Assembly (NCBI RefSeq): GCF_037975245.1
Contig: NC_092570.1
Coordinates: 8,061,001-8,125,000, forward strand
DNA from: Apostichopus japonicus
Lineage: Eukaryota > Echinodermata > Holothuroidea > Aspidochirotida > Stichopodidae
Reading direction: 5' to 3'
DNA: 64,000 nt
Numbering within the stretch: position 1 is the first letter of the stretch; each line of letters opens with the position of its first letter. The position numbers were made by a program, and so were the translations under genes. This document shows positions 11,462 to 25,690 of this stretch, piece after piece. The notes beneath the pieces are model-generated. The model did no database searches. It had not been told where the DNA came from and was given only the letters and a program-made list of their open reading frames with translations.

Positions 11462-14330
11462 GTAAGCCATCAAATTTGAGCTCTGTAAACAAAAATTTGT
11501 AAGCGTAGATCACATGGGTTACGGGGAATGGAATGGGGGATCGGTGGGTATTGAAGAGTTTTGTTGACACTGACAACATGTTTATATCGATCTCCTGGTT
11601 AAGTAAGATTTGAGGGGATAGAGTGGAACTACGTTGTGAATACCAGTAGATTCTTCAGAGTGATGGAAAATTTCAACCTATTCAAAGCAATTAAAATTAC
11701 TGAAGATCTTCTTCCGATTAACTATCTTCCTTCTTCTTGTCTCTGGATAAGACATATTTTTCTCAGATTTTGAACCATCAATAGCTTGTAAAGGACCGTT
11801 ATCTCCTCCCTTGTATATTCTAATTGTTTTACAACACCTGACCATTTCTGTGTTGTATTACTAATGTCTACTTTAAAGTTCAAGTTTTACTTTAATATTT
11901 GGAAATGAAAATTAAGTCATCAAATTGATACACTAAATTGCTGTGGGATGTTTATGGTATTTACCATTGCTGCTTCAAGTTCACTATTTCAGACAAAATT
12001 TTTATTATCCAAAAAAATCATTTGAATTTAATGAATCTTTGACAAAACTTGAAGAAGTGGAAAAGTGCAAAGAAAATTTGTGGCTGTCTAGAACAGGATC
12101 TGAAACAGTGACCTCTGGGTTACAACCAGGGTTCGCGTTTTGTCCAATGAAACAGTCGTACCTTTTTGCGGGAATATTCTTTTTCACAACGTACTGGAAA
12201 AAATGGTCGTAACTCTCAAAATCCCTGTCAGTAACAATCGTGACTATAGTAAATTTTCAGATGCATGTTTTTTGGACACTCTTTGGACGATTATTCATAA
12301 TGAAGGGATGGCTTACTATTTTGCTGATGAAGAATATTTAGAATCTCAAGTTTCATCAATATCTTGTAAAAAGAAAATGGTGCCAAATGTGGCCTAAGTC
12401 CTAAGGTTAACATTTGGCTATAGTACAGTGCACTGCAGTTATTGATAATGCAGTTCTGTACATTTATCACATAAGGCACCGCCAAATCATGTACACGACG
12501 TAACAAATTTTATGCCAAACAGGCGGGGCGAGGCAAGGCGGGGTAGGCTTAAGAACAATATTTCAACACATTGGCATCATTATGTTACCAATCGTAGCTG
12601 AGACTCAGAGTAGGAGGGGGTCAATACAAATTACAGATCGACTATACTTTAAAATAATAATTGAAAAATAGTGGAATGTTCAGTGCAGGAGTATCATTGG
12701 TATTAAGTGAGTTTTTAGTGAATTTTGTGTTGACTTTTTGGTCAAAACAATAGGTAACACTACATCTAGTTTCTACCTTGGAACCATATTCTTGTTCAAA
12801 AGTATATATATCTGCGGTCGTGAAAAACGCAGATTTTGGCATAAAACGTGAACCTGTTTTTTAGAAGTCCATGGTTTATAATTTCCCAGTCAGTTTTCCA
12901 TGGTTCCATTTACCTGTATAAAATTGAAAAAGCATATTTTCTATGAAGCTACCATTAGTAGAGTAGATTTTGTACAATTTGGTAATTTTCACAACTGTCA
13001 TGTCATACCCTACGCAGCAAGACCTTTACTGGGTGAATCGTTCATAAATGTAACTCAATTTACGTTTGAAAGAATGAAAACCCCCCTCCCCCCCTCCACC
13101 CGACAACTATCAGCTTGACGTGCCAATTTTGTGGCGCTATTGTGCTACTCAAAACACTGTCTTTTATCGTCTTGAAGGGAAAAAGAAGAATAGCAAAGAG
13201 AGTCATGAATATTCATAAATGCTGTGCGCTATTTATCATACAGTACCTGCTTCATACCTTTAAGATTTAATTAAAACAAAACAGCCGGAAGTTAGATTGT
13301 TTACAGTAATACTTATCTTTGACAATTAATGCATAGTCAGCTAACGTGTGAGTTTTGGAGTATTTTCTGCCTTCTTCTTTCCTTCATTTTGATAAATGGA
13401 GATGTTAGCTTCAAGTTTGTCACTTTCAGGGTTTTTTAAATTTTATTTTTACTTTTATTTTATTTCGAGACTATAGACCCTTACTGTTATCTCTCTCTGA
13501 TAAAACAAACACGAATATTCGAAAGCCTCATGGTCAAAACTAATGTACGCGAACTTGAATACTAAACCTCCCAGTATGTAGTCAATGGGTTTCCTCTTGA
13601 GCTCAGCTCTAAGCATAACGCAAAAACTTTTAATTAAACACGAGCCCAGAATTTTCCTTGTTCCAATTAGCCGGTGTGGTTGGAGGCATTTTTCAACTTT
13701 TTAATTAATGTCGTCGTTGTCTTCGACGACGATTGTTTCTCTAATTGAGGATTCTGACACCTGCTGGAACTTATTTCCAAACAAATAAGAAAAGAATAAA
13801 GAAAGAAAGAAAAAAGAGTAAATTATTACAGAATCAGTGGCATTTTAGAGTGTAAAAATAGCTAATATTGATAACATACAATATACCTCTGCCACTGTGT
13901 ATTGCTATTAATGACAGTTCTATATCGTGGTGTGAGAGTCACACTGCAATGTGAGCAAGTTCTCACAGGCAGGCAGGCAGTTTGGTATGTAAATATTATG
14001 CATATATGCATATTTGCATATTTGCAAGTTCAACTCAGTGGAACCAATTTTGACAGTGATCCATCATTTGGGGGTTTGAAATTCTGATGAAGATCATTTT
14101 TTGAAATTCTGATGGAAAAGCAGCTGTATATATACTTCTGCTCTCTGTGATTACTTTGTTGATCTGATCTTGAAATACATTTGTGGGACAGGTTTGAAGT
14201 GTTAGAAAATTCTGTCAGTTATCCCAGTTTCAGTGAAGGATGTTTTAATCCATTGTTATCAGACAATCACAATTCGTTAGACTAGAGAAAGAGCCCTATT
14301 TCCCCACCTCTACCTATATCCTCCATCCTC

Positions 14331-14408
14331 ACCCACCACCCCTAGCCACCACCCCTAGCCATCCCACCACTAGCCACCCCACCACTAGCCACCACCTCTA
14401 GCCCCTAG
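14331..14408. repeat. C-rich minisatellite, ~13 bp unit
   Basis: Tandem imperfect copies of a unit near CCACCACCCCTAG, with variants in which the C-run is interrupted. Confidence 0.8.
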
Positions 14409-14942
14409 TTCTCTAATAAATGTTTTATTCTATTCACATAAGAATTCAGTTATGCTGCATTCCTTCACAACACGTTTATATCCCTTGAACTTGATTCCTC
14501 TCCAACTTTGATCAATTACTCATGTTTCTTTTTTCTTCCATTGATCATGTTGATCAGTGTTAGTGTTGTTTAGTGTCCTATGAACTGCGTCTCACCCCCT
14601 TATCAGTCTTCTAGTGCCACTTGCTTCCCTTGCAACATTATAACTTTAATACTCGATTCCTATAATGCTCCTCCCTATCTCTGCACACAATCTAGGGAAG
14701 CCGTACAAACGGTCAGTAACATTTTAGCACCTTATCCCTACTGACCTACTTCAGGTCCAACGCCTACATACTCTTACTCCCAAGTATACCATTCCGAAAG
14801 TTTCAATTATAAAGAACACTACCATTACATAGTTCTATTAAGAGAACCATTTAATCAATTCAAGCATACTGTTTATTGCGTTTCTCTTTTCTTTTGAAAT
14901 TTCGGTCTGTCGTAGAATGCTTTAGATCTTTACTGCCTGGAG

Positions 14943-15015
<73 letters not shown>

Positions 15016-15019
15016 TATA
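14943..15019. repeat. (AT)n microsatellite
   Basis: Almost pure alternating AT for about 60 bases, with a short imperfect tail. This kind of tract can form cruciforms and is likely length-polymorphic. Confidence 0.95.
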
Positions 15020-17246
15020 TATTATAAATGTATTGTATGATGCCTGTTATTGCTCAGTGTTCAAAAACGTGTCTAGTTAACACTTTATCACTCTATTTAA
15101 GATAGAAAGTAAGATGAAGGAAATGTCACAAAAAAAGGAAGATATACCCATTGAGCCAAATATATATATTCATATATAAATAAATAAACATAAAGGCAAA
15201 CAAAATTCTTGCACCTGGGCCCAATGACCTGTTTATAAACCGAATTTGTCTAATGGCAAACACTTCTGGTTAAAAGTTTATAAATTGTAGCATTCTGGTT
15301 TTCTGTTGTACAAAGCTTTAATGTAATAATATTAGACCTGTATTCAGACCTTTTGCAATAATTAACACAATATTCAGTTTGCCTTGACATTTAATTGTTT
15401 TTGTTGTATTATCTTACAAAGCGGTATTAGTGTTCAGAATAACACTGTAACAGGCTTATTCCACTCGTCCGTTTCTCTTCTCGGGTTTTCAAAGACTTAA
15501 CACTTCCACCCGTGGGCTATTATTCTGGCTCCAGTACCCGATTCCCTAAATTGATTGAATGAATAATTGATGGCAGGGTTTTATACTGAAATTGTCCATA
15601 TTCTGTCGTTTAATATAACCGAATCTTTGCCTGAAGCCAGGTATGCAATGCATACTAATAATTTGCATTGTACAGCTTTCTGTTATAGGTAGAAGTTGAT
15701 GGTCAGATCATTAAGAGATCGCACCCAAATGAAGAGAGTACGGAATTAGGGAATAAATTTAGCCCGTTTTTTTCTTAAGAATCGATTTTTGCAATTTTTG
15801 ATCTCGATTGGGGAGGTGTTTTGTGAAAGAATTATACCTCTCGTTGTCAGAATATCAGCTGACTTTAAAGGGATTGATGCCTTTATAAGACCAATTACAC
15901 ATATTTAGATTTGCTTACGGCCAGCCGATATATACAGTGCTCAGGTGGGAAAATCTTTTCTGCATTTAGAGGATTCCCTTTAAGGAATATTTGTAAAAGA
16001 ATTTAACTTGTGGAAGGTTTGTTTATAGTATTAAGTCATCTTTGTTTAGACTGTGATAGCAGGATGTATGGACATATATGATCTTATATGTTGTAAAGTT
16101 GATGGCTTCCCACCACAAAGGAATACATGAAAAATGGTGGGACACAAGCATATTTAAAACTTGAATGGCAAAATGATTTTCAAACGAGAGGAATATCAGG
16201 TGATTTAATTTCAACATTCTCTCCTCCTCTTCCTCCATCCTCCTTAGTACTGCCATGTCACCTTAATAAAACACATGTATGAAAAAAAATTACTTCTCTA
16301 TTCTGTTCAACTCAACAAAATGTTCCCAATTTCATGATTTTGCAATTTACTGTAAGTATAATCTGAAGTGTACATTATATGATGGGGAATTATGACTCCA
16401 TGCACCAGTTTCAGCTAGCTCCAATATTAAATCCAAACTCATAACCACCCCCCCCCCCCCCCCAAATGAATATATTTCTACTTCCAATTTATCGCTGATA
16501 AGCCATCCAATGACCTTTTTAGCTCTCTTTATAATAGAAGACCTTGCCTTCCATTCAATTTGTCAATTTTTTTTGTTGGCTAATCAAAAGCCATTTACAG
16601 CTCAACTATTATGTTAACCCTCTAGGCACTGTTGTTTTCCATGTATACCTACAGTGCAGCGTCTGTGCCCTTGTTATGCATTGCTGGAATACTGTGGCCG
16701 TTTCTGTATTAACGTATGAACAGATAGCAACAGACGTGGCTGCTGTTGCCGAATGGATTCACCGTTATCGTTATCGATAGTACTAGCTTATCTTGAAGAC
16801 TAACCTTGACTCAGTATTATCTTAAATTGAATTAGGTGATGTCCATGTTCAATTCTGGGGAGAGGGAGGGGAGGAAATGGAGGGGGGGGGCAGTAGGGTA
16901 TGTAGACTTGCACCTTTTAAATTGTAATGCAATTAAGTTAGTATTCTTAAGGAAAGAACTTTGACAGGAGATCAAAGGAGAGAAGATGGGCTAAATTTGA
17001 GGTGAATTGATAAATTACAGAACTTTGCATGTCAGGGGAACTTACAACTTCAAGAACATTATAATAGAATTGTTAAAATGTTAGAATATAATGAATTAGT
17101 ATTTCAGTCAATGAAATACCGAATGAAACAACTCAGTATACCAGACTATGTATAAATCATGTTTGTAAAAAAGAAAAAAAAAAAATTAAGAAATGGATAT
17201 TTAAAAAAAAAGACACTGAAATGTGGGATGAATGTTACATCCTTAA

Positions 17247-17408
17247 ATGCTTCACTGAGGATTGAACTTAATGTCATATTTAATTAAACAAATAAGATTG
17301 ATTAATGCTACTCGTAGCTAAACGAGAATGCTTCACTGAGGATTGAACTTAATGTCATATTTAATTAAACAAATAAGATTGATTAATGCTACTCGTAGCT
17401 AAACGAGA
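17247..17408. repeat. perfect two-copy tandem duplication, 81 bp unit
   Basis: The unit starting ATGCTTCACTGAGGATTGA at 17247 recurs at 17328, with no difference that I can see over its full length, ending AGCTAAACGAGA. Perfect identity in intronic DNA implies a very recent duplication (or an assembly artefact). Confidence 0.95.
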
Positions 17409-19229
17409 ACAGAAATATTCCCACCGATCTGTCACACATACACCCTTTATTGATGTTGGTCGGTTGCCTATACAGTGTTGCTATATATATATATAGATAC
17501 ATATATACATATATATATATTTTTTTTTTGATTGACTACTTCTCCTCCTTGTGATTTACACATGTAGTGGTTTCATTGCTCGAAGGAATCATCTGCTAAG
17601 AACGGATGTAAAATGAGGAGGTTAATTTTTCTTCTTCTTATTTGGAGTGAATCATACTCAAACCTTTCGGTTATAATCCGACTGGTTCTTCTTTTTTAAT
17701 AACATTGTGGTTAGATGCTGGTAATGAATTAGGTTCAAGCTCAGTAATTCTGAGTCAGAGTGTGGTTTCACACCATTGCCTGCAGTACATACAACTTTAC
17801 ACTTTCTTCCTGGCAGCGTGGAAGTACTGTCCTTTCTCCCGCTCCGTCCTCTGTACACTGACACTGTAGAAATCTCGGTAACTAGGGTTAGTCATCGCAG
17901 TCTTATGTTTACTCTGTCGGTGACGTTAGTCATCGCCCAATATATATCTTCCTTCTCAAAGATGCTTTCCAATCTTATTATCTGCGTAACTGTCGCAGGG
18001 TTTTTTCCTTTCTGTTTTCTACCATATAAGAAGTGATCAAGAAGTGATAGATTCATCCATGAATAACAAGTAGTTCCGGTAAATGGTACAAATTCAACGT
18101 GTCTGAATGTTGGATGATGGTACTGGGTAATTACATGTGGCCTTGCGAGTTGGGTGGGGAAATTCTGACTATACCCCCAACTACACCTGTTCTTACAGTG
18201 AGCTTACTAATTAATGCTGGTGTATGATCCTCATGTGAGTTTTATTTAGTATAGGTTCGAGCCTACATTATGTATGTCATTTTCATGATCTTCCCGTGGC
18301 AATTTAACATTAATCATTGACATAATATGATGGTATCTTTTCTTAACATTTGGAAAACATTGTTCGAGCATCATATTTTTAGATGAAAATGTTGATAAAA
18401 ATGTATTAGTATTTATATCACAGGGATAACATCATATCCTATTCTCTTTTTATACCCTGCCCAAAACACTCATCTCTTCAGTTTTCATGCCAAGACATAT
18501 ACATTCAATCAGGTAGTGCTCAACCAATGGCAGGAGAATCGATTTGTTGCATTGGACTGATGGAGTCGATCACGTTGCTTGTTTTAGTGCGGTCTACATC
18601 TATTAGCATAAATTTGTACATTGTAGTGTGTTATAAAGAGAGTACCAGACGGGTACAAATACAAAAATAAGTTCAAGAGAGTACACTGAGTACAAGCAAC
18701 ACGTGACAATCTCCATCAACATCCATCGATTGTTCGACCATGTCTATAAACTGTTTTAAGATGGAGTGTGTTTGCGGAGAAATTCAGTACTATTAAAGAG
18801 AGTACAAGTATGTTGATATTTATAATGATTAGGATGACGTGGGTCACATTTGCCACAGCACATTATTTGAACCCAACTGGATGGTTATTCAGCTGTACAT
18901 GGAAGTTGTGTGTAGTTTTACAAATAAGATGGATGTCATATGAGGATCAGATTTGTGTATGATATGTTTAGAAACATGGATGACCTTGGCTGTGCTTGGG
19001 TGGCGCCGCTGGGTGTGTGTCATTGCATCGTTGACCGTAAATCAAAACGGTAGTTTATCAGATCAAGTTTGGAAGGGTTTGTATACTATATATACAATTG
19101 TTAAAAATGATATTGATTATTCATCGTGGACAGTCCTACTACTACCGTTTATACACTTGCTGTTCTGGTTTTCTATGTACGTTTGTTGTACGTAGCCTAG
19201 ATGTTCACGTCAGCTCTGTCTCTTCACAG

Positions 19230-19361
19230 CAATTCAACTATGCAGGAGAAGGATCTGCCACAGACGGACACCCTCGTCTGGTGCCGGTGGTAGGGTCCAG
19301 CAATGACCCAAAGAAAGAACCCATGATACAGAATTATGGTGGGAATCCCCCTCAGGTGGAG
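19230..19361 (+). CDS. dlg: dlg linker exon (44 codons, phase 0/0)
   Basis: Bounded by a pyrimidine-rich acceptor (CTCTGTCTCTTCACAG) and a good donor (GAG|GTAAGG). The length is 132 nt, open only in the frame that starts QFNYAGEGSATDGHPRL and ends NYGGNPPQVE. The peptide is polar, Gly/Pro/Asn-rich and probably disordered. That is what lies between the N-terminus and PDZ1 in DLG proteins, where human paralogues carry a Pro/Glu/Asp-rich linker. Both splice phases are 0, matching the candidate first exons upstream and the exon at 50445 downstream. I see no detailed sequence match to the vertebrate linker, so the assignment to dlg rests on splice signals, phase, strand and position. Confidence 0.75.
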
Positions 19362-20061
19362 GTAAGGCCCACATCAGTGGTCAGTGTCTGTCCCATTCCA
19401 TCCTTCACCATGTCACCCACGGAAAGAATCTCATTCTTGTTTTCACCAGTCATGTGATCAGGATGGGGCTCTTTCGCCTCTGTGCAACCATTGTGCTTAT
19501 CCACCCACCCTGCCACCTTGCATGTATTAAATCCTATTGGATGTATGTGAACCTTGATATCTGTCTTTTACCCACTGTACCAACAGGTCAAACAGTAAAT
19601 GTAGAATGAGGGGGGGAGGGGGATTTCTGACCACCCATACCTTCCCACACATGCTCTATCCTGCTTGTCCCTATGTTGCCTTCATCAATCCCTATGCCAT
19701 CCCTTCCACCTCCCCCTCTCTCAGATATGACTCATTACCTTGAGAAGTTTAATCCATGATGCACGGTTCTGTTGGATGTTATCACATATCATTATGTTAC
19801 TCCCTATGATTGCATGTAGAGGAGTATGATTCGGGGGGGGGGGGTAGACAACAGAGGGGCAGTAGAGAATAGGGTGTTCTGATAGGGTTGGTCGCATTGG
19901 TTGGTCAAGGGGATGGTGTGGGGGAGAGCTTGTCAGTGAATGCGGGTGAAGAGGATCCTAATTTGTCAGATACATGCAATCTTGCTTCCAAAGTCTTCTT
20001 TGATCACCAGATTCTAGTACGTATCATGCATGCAGCCTATCAAAGTAGAAATCCCTCTTCG

Positions 20062-20110
20062 CTATCCCCACCCCCTATCCCCACCCCCTATCCCCACCCC
20101 CTATCCCCCT
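20062..20110. repeat. 13 bp C-rich tandem repeat
   Basis: Copies of CTATCCCCACCCC start at 20062, 20075 and 20088, followed by a partial copy at 20101. Confidence 0.9.
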
Positions 20111-23100
20111 TTGGTTTGTTGTTACTTTATCAAATCCATTTATTGCATCTCCTCAAAGAACATGCTATTTGAATTTCATATCATATCATTTAAGTTTTTG
20201 TGATGTAAATTCAAAACTTTTATTCCATCATTCAGGAGTAACCAATGCCTTTATCAATTTTGTTTGGTTGCCTCGTAGATATTCTAATAGGGTGTAGCGG
20301 TGTGTGTCTATTTAAGCGAGGACCAAAGATCTAAAGAGCAAAAGGAATACTCGATCAGATTGCCAAAAGACAACCATAGGAACTAAGTCAGTGTCATAAT
20401 GTAATTTTAAGGTTCAGGCTAACTTTCTATTCGATTCATTGATCCTCTTTGCTGTGTAATTTTTGCGATGAATTAATCACACAAGCAATACCACCGTGAC
20501 TTAAACCTGCACTGGACGTGGCTATTCCACCACTCCATGTGGGGGCAGTATTTTAGTTTAAAATCAACCCTTTCTCATATTTTTATGCATTCTGCTCTCA
20601 GTACATCTCATTGATATGCCAAGTCTGAACTGAACACAAATTTCATTGAGTATCAATGACAACATTACTAGGGAGAGTAGGGGAAGGAGGGTCAGGAGTC
20701 AGTGGGTGGGGATGGGAAGGGCAGGGGTGGGGAGAGGGCAGAGAGTAGGGGACAGTAGAATGGGAAAATTGATTATTTGGCAACAGATTACATCAGCCAT
20801 CCCATATTTGATATGTGGATAACACAGAGAGTATTTTCTCATGTGGTAACTGTTTGTCTTATTCCCATGGAAACCATTTTTTTGTTGTGTTCTAAAACAG
20901 CTGAGAATCAAATGTAGTTTGGGTACCGTAAAAAGTTGATAGTCACAACATGTAACAAGGTGGAGTGTTACCCATGCACTTAACAAATATTCAGAATTAA
21001 TGTGCATGCCATTAAAATTAATTGTTTACTAATGATGCTTCTCTTTTATTGCGCATTAAATAGGGATGACAAGAGTTATTACTTCAAAATGGCAAAATAA
21101 AATGTAGAATTAGAAGCACCACTCATTAATGAGACTTTAGAAAGTTAAACCAGCTGGCTCAAATTTCTTGCCTTCTCTCTTTGAAAAGTTTATAAAATAT
21201 TAGTGAATGTAAATGTTTCTAAAATTTCGAGAGGTCATTCATAATCTGAGGAAAATGTTTTGATGAAAGTTAAAAGATGGCTGGGTTAAGATTTCAAATA
21301 CTGCCAACCATATTAGTTGTTGTATGCTGCCCTCATTATGGGAACACACTGTTTTGCTGTGGTTCTTGTAAAAGTGAAGTGCACCACCAAGAAGAGTTGA
21401 CAGCTGTTACAGTAGTTATAGATTGTTACAGTAGTTTGTAACTGGAATTTACCATCTAAGTACGATGAACGTTAACACCAGAAAACTGCTTTGACTTTCC
21501 TTTGTGAACTTAATTAGTTTTTTCTGTCTGTAGTAACAACTTAAACTCACACTTCATATTTTTCAGCTTTTGTGAACTAGATTTAATTTAGTGCTAATTT
21601 TTTTTATTGTGCTTCAGTTCTTTCTTTAGTAGTACATTTTCTGCTCAACAATTTTGTTTGTTGGAAACAAAATTCTCACAGTGGCAAACATTGTCGGGGT
21701 CAGAAGGAATCGTGAATTACGTGAAAATTAGCAATCTCTGAGTGAAAATCATCTATCAAGCTGCGGCAATAGGCTAATCATTTGTATCATCGATTTTTAG
21801 GAGCATAAAATATATCTTACAAAGCCATCTCAAACTGATACTAAGGTATTATGCTCATAAATGATGATAATGTGTAGATTTGAGTGGTTTGGGCAATTTA
21901 GATGGGGGGGGGGAGGGAATGGGGGATGTTAATGTTTTTGATAGTAAGGTACGTGGATATTTGTCACTAGTTCCGGAAATAACCATCACTACCCACAAAT
22001 TATGTTTTCCTAGAAGATTCATCATATAAAGTCATCTAAACCTCAGCTAGAATTACCGCTCGTTGTTATCGTAAGGCCTAGCACAAAAGCAAGGGCATCA
22101 TACAGAGATATAAGTGCTTGGGTAATTTTAAACTGAACACCATGGGAGCCATATATTTCAGAATATTATTCCCTTCCACATATCGGCTAGTCATCACGGG
22201 GCCCCTTTAGATTCTATTTCTGGGTTCGCCATTGATTGTTATATTTCTATAAATGCGGTCTTGTGTCAACCAAAGTAGCTCAGGGTCTTAAGTAATTCTC
22301 GGATTCTATGACTCATCTACGGTAGCCATCTAGAGAAAATTAAAAGAAGCGAAGAATATATGACAAGCTTTGAAATTAAAAGAACACAGTATGTGAGCCA
22401 GCATCTCAGAGAGACTCGCGCTGTACTAGCAATTCTATGAATAATAACCGCTGTATGTAATATCTGTGTCATTATTTCATCCTTGGTTTTATATGAACCT
22501 CCCACCTCCACGCTCGGCTAGATACTGCCGCGATTAATTCCTTCTCGTAATCCCTCCATGCTCTCGATTCTAACCGATTTGAAGATAAATGCTTTGTCGT
22601 CGTAAATTCTCCCTGTGATTAGATCTCGTTCAGAAAGCTTGTTAAGAATATTTGTGGACCATCCTACATGTAAAGAATGCGAGAGACTGCTTAACGCTAA
22701 AATCTGCATCCCCATTGTGTCGTTCTGCCGCTCACCCCTGTAGAGGCTTCAAGATCAATCGGGACGTGACTGGTTTGGAATGTGTAATGAAGTTAACAAC
22801 GAGACAGGTATATCAAACTTTTATTCTTCTAAAAACCTTCAAGCATGCTCTCGTTCGCTCGTATATACTGTATCGTATAGTAGAAAATTTCACAGACAAG
22901 TCATAAAAAGTTATTGGTTCTTGTTAGCGATATTTATTGCCTCGGTATCTCTATGAGAATAGAGAAACACGTCAACTACTCTCTGGTTTTACAAGATTGC
23001 ATGTAAAAAAATTTACTAAAGATGCACATTTGTAAACATGGTAATCTTACTATAAACGAAATACTGTGGGAACATTTAAAACAGAAAACTGCAACTATAT

Positions 23101-23254
23101 CGATATGCAGTATTAGCTGCTTTTCATGAATACAGTGTTTCTGATATTCATTGTTCATTCAAGTCACAGATTTCATCGATCCCTTACTACATTCATGCTA
23201 TATTTGTGATATGTGGTATGAAGTGTGGATCGTACCCGAAATATCGTAAAACAA

Positions 23255-23930
23255 GTAGTTCATGTGAAGTTTCTCTCTGGATAGATGGTACCCCTTCCTC
23301 TCTCTTCTCCCACAACTTAGGTTATTACTGTGGAGATGCCTATATTAAGTACATTCTAGTTGCAGGTTCACCATCCCTGAGATTATACCTTCTTGCACCT
23401 CCTTCCTGTCTGCCCCCCTCCCCTCCCTCCCCTCCCCTCCCCTAAGGCCGCTGGTCGTATGAACTTGTGTTTGTTGATACAGCAGAGATACCTCCTTTAA
23501 AGTACATTCTAGTGTCTGATTCACTTTCCCTTCTCTTACATAGTATTGTTACTTTAAGTTTGTAAACAAGAACTGCCTATTAAGTTTTCACTCTGGATAG
23601 AGGTTTCTATATCCCCTCCCCCACCCAATCCTCTACTGGTGTTATTGTTACCGTGGAAATACCCGTATCAAGTACATTCTTGTTGCATATTTACTCCCCC
23701 TATGATCATTACTTTAAGAATGTAAACAAGGAATGCAAGTGAACTTCCTCCCTGGATGGAGGATTTCTATACCCCATCCCCTCCCCCTAGGTCACTACTT
23801 GTGTGATTGTTGATACCGTGGAAATACTCGTATCTAGTACATTCTTGTTGCATATTTACTCCCCCTATGATCATTACTTTAAGAATGTAAACAAAGAATG
23901 CTAGGGGATGGCAGATTTCTACTCCCAACT
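23255..23930. repeat. four-copy tandem array, ~150-170 bp unit
   Basis: The landmark AGTACATTCT recurs at 23348, 23501, 23671 and 23836. Around it are shared blocks such as CTGGATAGAGG/CTGGATGGAGG, TATACCCC, ACCGTGGAAATAC and CATTACTTTAAGAATGTAAACA. The last two copies are nearly identical, while the first two are diverged. Confidence 0.85.
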
Positions 23931-25069
23931 GTCGTTCCCGCTTCCCTGACATCATTACCGTGACTTCTTTTCTTATCGTGGATACTATCGAGATTTGAAT
24001 ATTAAGTTTAGAAATCTTGACACTCCGTAATTTATGGGGATTTTACTGGGGAAGCAATACGACAAGCCTGATGATGCTCCAAACATCACAACATACAGTA
24101 GAGGACTTATAAACTCTGTCGAGCTCTGTGCCTCCCGAGCACCTCAAGCAGAAAGCAGGAAAAGAATAAAATGTAATTATTCACCAGATTCTCATGCACG
24201 CCCCAAGTCAACGCTTGACAAACCATCCGTAAAAACGCTTCTTGCTTCACCTCGGGTCCTTGGCTGTATGATCAATTTGACATCTTTCTGTTTTGTTTGG
24301 TGTTATATTAAACATTTTTATCTACACCCTTGCCACTTCAGGAATTTTCAGAAGCAATTTCCCTCCATCTGTGTTGAAAATTTAAATATTCAGCCGCGAG
24401 GTTTTTACAACTACGGCCTTTCTGATTCTCTGTTCCAAGGCATTTGTAAAGTGTTGTTCACAAAAACCCTAGCAGATACCTAGCGAAAGTATGAGGCAAA
24501 CATTTACCGCCATTATTGACTTATTATGGTTTTTGTTTTTATTTTTTAAGGTATTCATGTTTTCAGTTGTATCACAATCTTTTCAAAGAAAGTGTTGCTA
24601 TAAATAAAACACCATTTACAATAATAGCCGGTAGTGTTTAGGTTAATTAATGCAACTATACCAATAAGATGCTCTACGTGTCACAGTTTGTGACTATAGT
24701 CAACCCTTGATATATACTGACATGGAATAATGAGCAATTTCATGAAAACATGACTATCCAGCTGTTAAGCAATCTCTCAATGGGTTTGTTGCTTGTTTTC
24801 TGTTGTTTATCGTCTCGTATTTTGTTGCTTCATTGGTTGTACCAGCACTATGGCTTTCTAAACATAAATCCTACAAAGTAGAACTATTTCAGTTTTAGGT
24901 AATCTTGCTATGTACATATTCGTTTAGTTTCAAGATCTGTGAGATTATTTAAATATTTTGCTTATCAATCACAAATTGTATCTCTAGACAAAGTGTGAAT
25001 CATTGTCGTAAACAGAATTGTTATTAATTCATAGATTGTGTTTTGGTCTATGCACATCAGAGAAACTAG

Positions 25070-25690
25070 CTAAGTATATATATTTACACACACACTCATA
25101 CATACACACACAAATACATGCACATACAAGGTATGTACACATAGATGCATATACACATACATACATGCATATATATATTTTCCAACTCATTACGATTTCA
25201 ATTATACATATTCATGTATAAACATACAAACATACATATATTTACATACATACGAACATATCCTTGATGCATTTTCCTCCTGTTATGTATTGAATGTACA
25301 CAGTCAGAGAAGATTGATGTTCTCCACCTCTCTCTCTCTATATATGTACACACACATAAATGCAAACACATACAGTATGTACACATACAAATATACATAC
25401 ATACACACACACACATACAAACATATATCCTTGATGCATCTTTCTCCTGTCATGTATTTAGTGTACAGAATCAGAGAAGATTGGTGTCCCCCCCCCTTCT
25501 CTCTCTCTATATGTAGACACACATAAATACACAACTACAAACACACACAGTATGTACACATACAAGCATACATATACACACACACATACATACATCCTTG
25601 ATGCATTTTCCTCCTGTTATGTATTTAGTGTACACAGTCAGAGAAGATTGATGTTCTCCACCTCTCTCTCTCCTCCATGCATAACTGATG
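25070..25690. repeat. CA/ACAT-rich array, ~167 bp higher-order unit
   Basis: Three copies of a composite unit marked by TCCTTGATGCAT (25261, 25428 and 25595). The landmark is followed by CCTGT(T/C)ATGTATT, TCAGAGAAGATTG, a CT-repeat and a stretch of TACACACACATA repeats. It combines a microsatellite with a unique-sequence block and yields spurious open frames on both strands. Confidence 0.85.

Larger units (their letters stand above)
11462..19229 (+). other. intron, repeat-bearing
   Basis: No exon was recognised. Contents: a CCACCACCCCTAG-type minisatellite (14331-14408), an (AT)n microsatellite (14943-15019), a poly-C run (about 16447-16463), a G-rich tract (16858-16892) and a perfect 81 bp duplication (17247-17408). 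The segment 17750-18035 is somewhat richer in GC and open on both strands, without a recognisable product. Confidence 0.6.

Noticed and set aside
22652-22807. Frame ending in a phase-0 GTATAT donor-like site (MKLTTRQ end)
   Set aside because: Only a seven-codon ATG start, no good acceptor or promoter context and a weak donor. Many such sites are expected by chance.
24034-24483. 149-codon open frame
   Set aside because: Not repeat-derived and moderately protein-like, but there is no recognisable motif and no clear promoter or splice context. Length alone is within chance for 64 kb. A database search giving homologues would reverse this.
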